This document shows, piece after piece, positions 63,201-64,000 of a DNA stretch of 64,000 nt. The stretch is from Serripes groenlandicus (taxonomy: Eukaryota; Mollusca; Bivalvia; Cardiida; Cardiidae): assembly GCA_031761405.1 (NCBI GenBank), contig JASEVX010000001.1, positions 43,241,587-43,305,586 of the forward strand, given 5' to 3'. A program made the translations under genes and the position numbers. Numbering within the stretch: position 1 is the stretch's first letter; each line of letters opens with the position of its first letter. The notes beneath the pieces were generated by a model, which searched no databases, was not told the origin of the DNA, and saw only the letters and a list, made by a program, of their open reading frames with translations.

Positions 63201-63681
63201 TCATAGCAAGCCATATCCGCTGTTTTTACCATGTTTTCTTTTAAGAACAGATAAAACTTCTCTAGAATATTACTTCCCTTTCGTTTCAATGAAAAGATTA
63301 TAAGAAAATATATAAATGAACTATTACTTTTTACAACAATGTTTGAAGCTTTGTATAAAAAGTCAACTTTCGATTTTTAAGATGTTAACTTTCTACAAGA
63401 CATTTTCAAAAGAGACTCTTAAAACATCACATATTATAGCATGTCTGGGTAGCTCACCTGTCTTTTCAACATGCTTATATTATGAACATGACAGTGTACT
63501 GTCATGATAGTTTGCAGGTTGCCATAGAAACATTTCCTATGGTCATGATCCATCTGTTCCAGACTGGTTCCCTGTAAAGCTGATAACTCTGAGATGATTT
63601 GGTAAAATTCTGTGGAACCAGCTAACTGTACAGCACATGACTGGTCAAACAGACTCTCTGCATTCAACCTGGATGCAATAT
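33057..63681 (-). CDS. ZFYVE26: ZFYVE26 (spastizin, FYVE-CENT), 23 exons, 5' partial, internal assembly gap
   Basis: Spastizin is a large FYVE-finger, helical-repeat protein. It binds PI3P on endosomes and lysosomes, works with spatacsin (SPG11) and AP-5 in lysosome reformation and autophagy, and acts at the midbody in cytokinesis; human loss causes spastic paraplegia SPG15. Exons in coding order: 63681-63458, 62705-62575, 61937-61751, 61106-61014, 59308-59131, 58338-57344, 56193-56129, 53999-53861, 52737-52669, 52050-51868, 50799-50704, 49778-49619, 48930-48781, 47151-46973, 45476-45346, [gap], 44455-44258, 42330-42214, 40987-40863, 40268-40100, 38795-38736, 38286-38104, 35596-35546, 33227-33057. 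The FYVE finger (WVPD, CMVC, RRHHCRRC, VCAGC, TCDDC) and the C-terminal GKLRSAYLMAV block match the human protein as I recall it. The N-terminal part lies past the window. Phases fail only across the N gap. Confidence 0.95.
33290..34300. other. Unique-looking block in the last ZFYVE26 intron
   Basis: About 1 kb without the usual MITE sequence and less AT-rich. It contains GTCACGTGACC, CAGCCAATCAGATG and two direct copies of ACGGTAAGTGACT followed by TCTC (near 33748 and 34060). No supported ORF. It may be an unrecognised mobile element or a regulatory or promoter-like segment; I cannot tell which. Confidence 0.4.
34300..34856 (+). mobile_element. Tandem-core element E8, 5' truncated
   Basis: Two units with the marker CCCCCTGGTGGCCATxTTTTT (about 141 bp apart) related to those of E5. 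Right end CTGGCTTACAGCCAGTGGAG then CCAAAAA, with a clear hairpin CTGGCTTACAGCCAG. The matching left arm is not present. Confidence 0.7.
35038..35247. mobile_element. TTAA-flanked MITE, 210 bp
   Basis: TTAA at 35034 and 35248. Ends CCCTTTCCCTCATATAGACG and CGTATGAGGGAAAGGG. Hairpin tip GCTCAAAATGAGC. Confidence 0.93.
35546..35596 (-). CDS. ZFYVE26: ZFYVE26 exon 22 of window
   Basis: Acceptor acattttag, donor AAG|gtaagt, 17 codons, phase 0/0: AKEAENIIKLLRKDANK. Too short to be found by open-frame length; identified from splice borders and the match to spastizin. Confidence 0.88.
36191..37685 (+). mobile_element. Tandem-core element E4, split by E5
   Basis: Starts AACAAGAGCTGTCAGAGGAC (hairpin GCTGTCAGAGGACAGC) and then GTGCTCGACTT; ends AAAAGTCGAGCTAAAAA, complementary to that arm. 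Its own units (marker 'GGAGGTAATGATG') occur on both sides of an inserted 1-kb element, E5. Confidence 0.82.
36493..37489 (+). mobile_element. Tandem-core element E5, nested in E4
   Basis: Starts AAAAGAAGAGGGCCATGTTG (hairpin GGGCCATGTTGGCCC) and then ATCGCTCACCT; ends AGCTAAGGTGAGCTAAAAA, complementary to GCTCACCT. About four core units near 165 bp (marker GGCGGCCATxTTTTTCGACC). A GACGGACGCCGGACAAAAGG segment precedes the right arm. Confidence 0.85.
37685..37880. repeat. Interspersed repeat family III, second copy
   Basis: ACAAGTTGGCATTTCTGAAC, GTTGACAGAAACTTCTAACG, TTTTGATCAGACTGTGG and CCTTGAACCTTTTCCCATAG, in the same order as at 60755. It begins exactly where tandem-core element E4 ends. 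Confidence 0.6.
38104..38286 (-). CDS. ZFYVE26: ZFYVE26 exon 21 of window
   Basis: Acceptor tctttgtag, donor CAG|gtaacc, 61 codons: EYKLGAVGIYTHVAREMAKN and then DMHQLLKIVESSGMDS and GACLLVVSDDKTQ. Confidence 0.93.
38361..38625 (-). mobile_element. SINE family 1, tail-truncated copy
   Basis: Reverse copy lacking the AATC tail. Head region GGGATTCGAACTCTCAAC and TATCAACTGGGGC; body AGTTCACCTACCCATGTG and CTTGTCACTTTAAC. Confidence 0.82.
38736..38795 (-). CDS. ZFYVE26: ZFYVE26 exon 20 of window
   Basis: Acceptor ctgttgcag, donor AAA|gtaagt, 20 codons, phase 0/0: ILLGGVDIATSFTLATRIIK. Confidence 0.92.
39889..40053 (-). mobile_element. tRNA-derived SINE, family 2
   Basis: On the minus strand: GACTGTGGTGCAGTGATAAT, CGGCCTCTCATACAAAAGG and B box GGGTTCGAATCC, then GATGAGCGGGTTCTGCC, ending AAGCAAGCTTGTTTCGCAA. 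It is a different head and body from family 1. The second copy is at 62012. It lies 47 bp from the ZFYVE26 exon at 40100. Confidence 0.85.
40100..40268 (-). CDS. ZFYVE26: ZFYVE26 exon 19 of window
   Basis: Acceptor atcttacag, donor ATG|gtaagt. Encodes YIKTIALQIEVTKFLHTCLV and continues to SKPVPTLFGNSQVRNELSIM, the conserved 'LPTLFGN' loop of the family. Confidence 0.93.
40863..40987 (-). CDS. ZFYVE26: ZFYVE26 exon 18 of window
   Basis: Acceptor attttcacag, donor gtacat. Encodes AYLDPTHWGNVQHPLSLLEN and continues to KDLGTVRLVKTTEEVK plus 2 nt. Confidence 0.85.
41455..41930. repeat. AT-rich block with repeated ATCACCGCGATT motif
   Basis: ATCACCGC(G/A)ATT appears about four times between 41510 and 41610, then about 300 bp of sequence without MITE arms. 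It could be one end of an unidentified DNA transposon. No supported ORF. Confidence 0.4.
42214..42330 (-). CDS. ZFYVE26: ZFYVE26 exon 17 of window
   Basis: Acceptor atattccag, donor CAG|gtgggt, 39 codons: DYIRAGMSCFTYFYENGAQS and then YFDLAQRIQYLFTAQQHMQ. It corresponds to the human 'RAAMTCIRFF' segment as I recall it. Confidence 0.93.
42534..42754. mobile_element. TTAA-type MITE, decayed flanks
   Basis: Ends CCCTTTCCCTCATACGGCAA and TATGAGGGAAAGAG; flanks ATAA and ATAA-like rather than TTAA. Hairpin tip GCATGTTTTGTGC has one mismatch. Confidence 0.85.
42761..43705 (+). mobile_element. Tandem-core element E6, 161-bp units, 5' end clipped
   Basis: Left part ACAGCATGCTCGACTATT, right end AATAGTCGAGCTAAAAA (complementary). 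Core markers 'GCATGxAxAACTTTAACCA' are spaced about 161 bp. The ACAAGAG start and half of the left hairpin are missing, where a MITE end abuts. Confidence 0.82.
43909..44130. mobile_element. TTAA-flanked MITE, 222 bp
   Basis: TTAA at 43905 and 44131. Ends CCCTTTCCCTCATATAGACC and CATATGAGGGAAAGAG. Hairpin tip GCACAAAACGTGC. Confidence 0.94.
44258..44455 (-). CDS. ZFYVE26: ZFYVE26 exon 16 of window (after the gap)
   Basis: Acceptor ctctttcag, donor AAG|gtatgc, 66 codons: RCSTDVFIEGLLRPSIEMGE and continuing to WNNYMTAACRYLVRSRLP and YEFQLFMK. It matches the conserved 'EVFIEGI..PS' block of vertebrate spastizin. It begins in phase 0, whereas the preceding visible exon ends in phase 2. Confidence 0.93.
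44910..45109. other. Assembly gap, 200 N
   Basis: Exactly 200 undetermined bases inside the ZFYVE26 gene, between the FYVE exon and the next visible exon. A round number suggests a placeholder rather than a measured length. The right edge abuts GGGTTAACCCTTTCC, the end of one TTAA-type MITE and the start of another, so a repeat-driven assembly break is likely. Confidence 0.97.
45346..45476 (-). CDS. ZFYVE26: ZFYVE26 exon 15 of window: second half of FYVE finger
   Basis: Acceptor tctcttcag, donor gtatac. Encodes FTRRHHCRRCGRLVCAGC and then TPIKGINARTCDDCYSQIV. It carries the PI3P-binding R(R/K)HHCR patch and zinc cysteines 3-8 (CRRC, CAGC, CDDC); the usual RVC motif reads RTC. With the previous exon all eight ligands are present. 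It ends with 2 nt of a split codon that no visible downstream exon completes. Confidence 0.97.
46724..46944. mobile_element. TTAA-type MITE, CCCACATA variant
   Basis: TTAA before CCCTTTCCCACATACAACAA; right end CAAGTGGGAAAGGG then TAAA. It ends about 30 bp from the FYVE exon donor. Confidence 0.85.
46973..47151 (-). CDS. ZFYVE26: ZFYVE26 exon 14 of window: linker and first half of FYVE finger
   Basis: Acceptor tttcattcag, donor ATG|gtaggt. Contains SAPTRSVSPAQRSMSHALKD and then PPRDQWVPDTSSSVCMVC and VERFSM. WVPD is the FYVE 'WxxD' motif and CMVC supplies the first two zinc ligands. The finger is split by an intron after Met, just before the basic RRHHCR patch. Confidence 0.95.
47491..48001. 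mobile_element. TTAA-flanked MITE interrupted by a SINE
   Basis: TTAA at 47487 and 48002. Ends CCCATTCCCACATATAGACG and GTATGTGGGAAAG. The right arm is split by the SINE at 47691-47980. Confidence 0.88.
47691..47980 (-). mobile_element. SINE family 1 nested in a MITE
   Basis: Reverse copy, tail TTGATTGGGGTTTAACG at the left and head CTGAGATATCGGGGCTCGG at the right. TTTGCTATATG and TTTGCTGTATG flank it as a target duplication with one change, inside MITE sequence. Confidence 0.9.
48781..48930 (-). CDS. ZFYVE26: ZFYVE26 exon 13 of window (Ser-rich, possible cassette)
   Basis: Acceptor tttcattcag, donor gtaata, 150 nt, phase 1/1. Encodes DKDRTFSMKSTSSDKEELRV and then RHSPQPRQFVDSMTQKRRS. Low-complexity, Ser/Arg-rich linker sequence, as expected between the solenoid and FYVE. 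Because both borders share phase 1, inclusion or skipping keeps the frame (skipping joins G+CA). Confidence 0.75.
49619..49778 (-). CDS. ZFYVE26: ZFYVE26 exon 12 of window
   Basis: Acceptor tatttaag, donor gtaaat. Encodes ADLAGKAFGLVQDELNLIIN and then FNTLVSLFAKKALEFTVIQE. Ends with 1 nt (G) of a split codon. Confidence 0.9.
49858..50079. mobile_element. TTAA-flanked MITE, 222 bp
   Basis: TTAA at 49854 and 50080. Ends CCCTTTCCCTCATATAAACG and CGTATGAGGGAAAGGG. Hairpin tip GCTCAAAACGAGC. Confidence 0.94.
50704..50799 (-). CDS. ZFYVE26: ZFYVE26 exon 11 of window
   Basis: Acceptor tttattcag, donor AAG|gtaggt, 32 codons: MILSLPVSMHQEYAHLGSMP and then ILEQLMMNMK. This is a well conserved segment of spastizin just before the region preceding FYVE. 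Confidence 0.93.
50871..51010. mobile_element. Palindromic MITE family II, internally deleted
   Basis: Left TAAGCCGTTCCATGAGAAAA then CCAATATTATGGACTCTGCG; right TTCCACAATGTTGTTTTTCTC then GTAGAACGGCTCA. About 125 bp shorter than the full copy at 10011. Confidence 0.85.
51868..52050 (-). CDS. ZFYVE26: ZFYVE26 exon 10 of window
   Basis: Acceptor acatttag, donor AGG|gtaggt, 61 codons: ILEKLKKESPESCTAMCRRF and continuing to MFVTDYILNHLTAYIN and LTHVGSR. Confidence 0.9.
52669..52737 (-). CDS. ZFYVE26: ZFYVE26 exon 9 of window
   Basis: Acceptor ttgtttcag, donor ATG|gtatgt, 23 codons, phase 0/0: EIEEKYFISLLNIQPPDTTK and then AFM. Confidence 0.85.
53395..53607. mobile_element. TTAA-flanked MITE
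   Basis: TTAA at 53391 and 53608. Left terminus reads ACCTTTCCCTCATACGACAA, right end TATGAGGGAAAGGG. Confidence 0.92.
53861..53999 (-). CDS. ZFYVE26: ZFYVE26 exon 8 of window
   Basis: Acceptor atttcaaag, donor AGG|gtatgt. Encodes FTKWRTVVEWTHSSPRDVLA and continues to TKTGDFETALTWCQLEKLG. A helix-turn-helix repeat with conserved Trp residues. Confidence 0.88.
54208..54657 (+). mobile_element. Tandem-core element E9 with GACT microsatellite
   Basis: Starts ACAAGTAACTGGATTGCAAG and then TAGTCCCCTAC and GGTTTGCAC; ends GTGCAAACC, then GTAGGGGACTAAAAA, complementary to both. Two nearly identical units 151 bp apart (TCCAAAAAGGGGCATAACTC) are followed by (GACT)n at about 54562-54590. It interrupts a decayed MITE. 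Confidence 0.9.
55118..55173. repeat. 28-bp tandem duplication
   Basis: TTCGGGACAGTAAACAGTCA followed by GGCTAGAA occurs twice in a row with no difference over the unit. Confidence 0.9.
55528..55748. mobile_element. TTAA-flanked MITE, 221 bp
   Basis: TTAA at 55524 and 55749. Ends CCCTTTCCCTTATACGACAA and TATATGAGGGAAAGGG. Hairpin GCACGTTCTGTGC, one loop change. Confidence 0.94.
56129..56193 (-). CDS. ZFYVE26: ZFYVE26 exon 7 of window
   Basis: Acceptor ccttacag, donor gtatgt, 65 nt: TSDFITEEDKMAAKKRHLIL and then D plus 2 nt. The split Lys codon is completed by the G that opens the next exon. Confidence 0.85.
57344..58338 (-). CDS. ZFYVE26: ZFYVE26 exon 6 of window (995-nt exon)
   Basis: By far the largest exon here. 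Acceptor tttctag, donor AGG|gtaaaa. Begins SLNDLPYDIEVIPSCKSFMC, holds an acidic Ser-rich loop (QVDESNMDDAFDETYFNVSG), then helical-repeat sequence such as FKSNMLSLHESGEFQACLTG and LLNELFSHRKWNEILNVID, ending YKQIKVFYR. Alpha-solenoid-like composition fits the central part of spastizin. Confidence 0.93.
58416..58637. mobile_element. TTAA-flanked MITE, 222 bp
   Basis: TTAA at 58412 and 58638. Ends CCCTTTTCCTCATATAGAGG and CATATAAGCGAAAGGG. It begins about 75 bp from the acceptor of the 995-nt ZFYVE26 exon. Confidence 0.93.
59131..59308 (-). CDS. ZFYVE26: ZFYVE26 exon 5 of window
   Basis: Acceptor ctttttcag, donor gtatgt. Encodes IKIPEVLLWHRRDFLSDQVT and continues to LIAFLVSQLSGEKEKH and MALDRESKNR. 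Phase 0 in, 1 nt out. Confidence 0.88.
60063..60150 (+). mobile_element. SINE family 1, 3' fragment
   Basis: GTTGCTTGGAAAGCCAGG, AACGCATGAGTAGTTGAGCT and GCTGCCATGATATAACTGG, then AATCTCAATAAATC. Only the tail third remains. Confidence 0.65.
60755..60995. repeat. Interspersed repeat family III (semi-palindromic)
   Basis: Contains AAGTTGGTATTTCTGGATG, GATCAGCCTGTACATCTTC, GTTGACAGAAGCTACTAAC, TTGATCAGACTGTG and CTTGAACCTTTTCCCCATGG. The same succession of blocks is recognisable near 750-970, 30602-30830 and 37685-37880. No coding capacity. Confidence 0.6.
61014..61106 (-). CDS. ZFYVE26: ZFYVE26 exon 4 of window
   Basis: Acceptor gtactag, donor CTG|gtaaga, 31 codons: ILIPETVTKQLDSCMTQFLQ and then TTVQVDKQQKL. 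A member of the 'caagttggcattt' repeat family ends about 20 bp from the donor. Confidence 0.85.
61450..61730 (+). mobile_element. SINE family 1, diverged full-length copy
   Basis: Recognisable head GCCAATCTAGGGGCTGGGAG, body GTCTATGTGGAAAAACAGTC and CCAGGAAACACATGGGTAG, tail ACCCCAAATCAATGAATC. Heavily substituted, so an old insertion. Confidence 0.75.
61751..61937 (-). CDS. ZFYVE26: ZFYVE26 exon 3 of window
   Basis: Acceptor atttccag, donor CAG|gtagtc. Encodes LFELKYQINRCGLQAPSEWG and continues to DPHLLFAVTTCGISSPPLQ. Its GC content is clearly higher than the surrounding introns. Confidence 0.88.
62012..62193 (+). mobile_element. tRNA-derived SINE, family 2
   Basis: GGAAGACAGTGGTGCAG, GGCCTCTCGTACCAAAGG, B box CCCTGGTTCGAGTACC, GATGAGTGGGTTCTGAC, ending AAAGCTTGTTTCGCA. 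Homologous in opposite orientation to 39889-40053. Confidence 0.83.
62194..62574. other. Intron stretch with nothing recognised
   Basis: About 380 bp of AT-rich sequence between the family 2 SINE and the next ZFYVE26 exon. I see no repeat arm, ORF or RNA structure here. Confidence 0.5.
62575..62705 (-). CDS. ZFYVE26: ZFYVE26 exon 2 of window
   Basis: Acceptor ttttatag, donor gtacat. Encodes QSEEEGYFERKQKQLKLFDE and then NTFCYRIGQIGVV, ending with 2 nt of a Ser codon completed in the next exon. Confidence 0.85.
62757..63010. mobile_element. Palindromic MITE family II, full copy
   Basis: Left TGAGCTGTCCTGCGAATAAA then CCAACAATTTGAACTCTGCG; right CAGAAGCCATAATGATGG then TTTTCTCGTGGAATGGCTCA. 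The interior has GATCAGCCTAAGCATGCCGC and its near-complement GGCTGATCTGGG. Confidence 0.85.
63458..63681 (-). CDS. ZFYVE26: ZFYVE26 exon 1 of window
   Basis: Acceptor ...gtttcag, donor CAG|gtgagc. Encodes DIASRLNAESLFDQSCAVQL and continues through HRKCFYGNLQTIMTVH to NISMLKRQ. It starts with 2 nt of a split codon, so at least one more exon lies upstream, beyond the window or in the remaining 320 bases, where I find none. Confidence 0.8.
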
Positions 63682-64000
63682 CTGAAACACATGTTAGCGT
63701 AAACACATGTTAGAATAAAACGACATTCTAATATGCAGATGCATCTCCACTTTTGAAAACATAATCATAAGTGAGCAATTTCTCCTTTTGTCACAATGTT
63801 TTCAAAAATGGTCTGCTGAAGAGGCATCAGAAAGGGTCTGTATGTGGAAAAAATTGGGTTTTTGACTATTTCATTAGTGTTTTATGTCACTTGTGTATGT
63901 GTCCAAGCTTGAAAAGTAGAACTAGTTTTTATCCTGACATGATTCATCAGCACTATCCCTGCAACATGCTTTTGAAAACATTGTCATAGTATTTTCAACT

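Noticed and set aside
1..64000. CRISPR-like array or operon structure suggested by dense short repeats
   Set aside because: The repeats are dispersed, inverted, TTAA-flanked MITEs in a spliced animal genome. There are no regular spacers and no cas genes.

Overview
The window is eukaryotic and most likely from a bivalve mollusc. It is AT-rich, its genes are split into many short exons with canonical GT/AG borders, and long introns are packed with repeats. The repeats fit bivalves: tRNA-headed SINEs whose tail ends in an (AATC)n-like run, and many tandem-core elements resembling the bivalve pearl/HINE (Helitron-like) group. I cannot fix the species. A heterodont such as Dreissena is a guess.

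Two convergent protein genes fill the window. From base 1 to 22535 on the + strand lie the last 15 coding exons of a WD40 beta-propeller protein of the WDR49/WDR64 type. All exon phases join cleanly over 2037 nt, giving 678 residues and a stop. Its 5' part lies before the window. From 63681 down to 33057 on the - strand lie 23 exons (4054 nt) of ZFYVE26 (spastizin, the SPG15 protein). They include a complete FYVE zinc finger split over two exons and the conserved C-terminal helical region. Its 5' exons lie beyond base 64000. Exon phases join everywhere except across 44456-45345, which contains a 200-N gap. There the phases clash, and a conserved block that I recall from the human protein (roughly 300 residues after FYVE) is absent. 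I read this as sequence lost in the assembly.

Between the gene ends (22536-33056) and inside nearly all introns the DNA is repeat upon repeat. (1) A MITE of about 222 bp, flanked by TTAA, with ends CCCTTTCCC(T/A)CATA and a hairpin centre, is present in more than 20 near-complete and many decayed copies. The TTAA target and CCC ends point to piggyBac-type mobilisation. (2) Tandem-core elements of 0.4-1.3 kb begin near ACAAGAG, end near GAGCTAAAAA, carry units near 160 bp, and have subterminal arms that differ between copies but stay complementary within a copy. (3) There are two tRNA-derived SINE families, two copies of one with perfect 11-bp target duplications. (4) A palindromic MITE of about 264 bp, a TIR element with GC-rich internal repeats, and other unclassified repeats make up the rest. 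No autonomous transposase or reverse transcriptase gene is visible, so every mobile element here is non-autonomous or a remnant.

I see no functional link between the two genes; they are simply tail-to-tail neighbours. Genuine tRNA or rRNA genes, CRISPR arrays and prokaryotic features are absent. Promoters of both genes lie outside the window.
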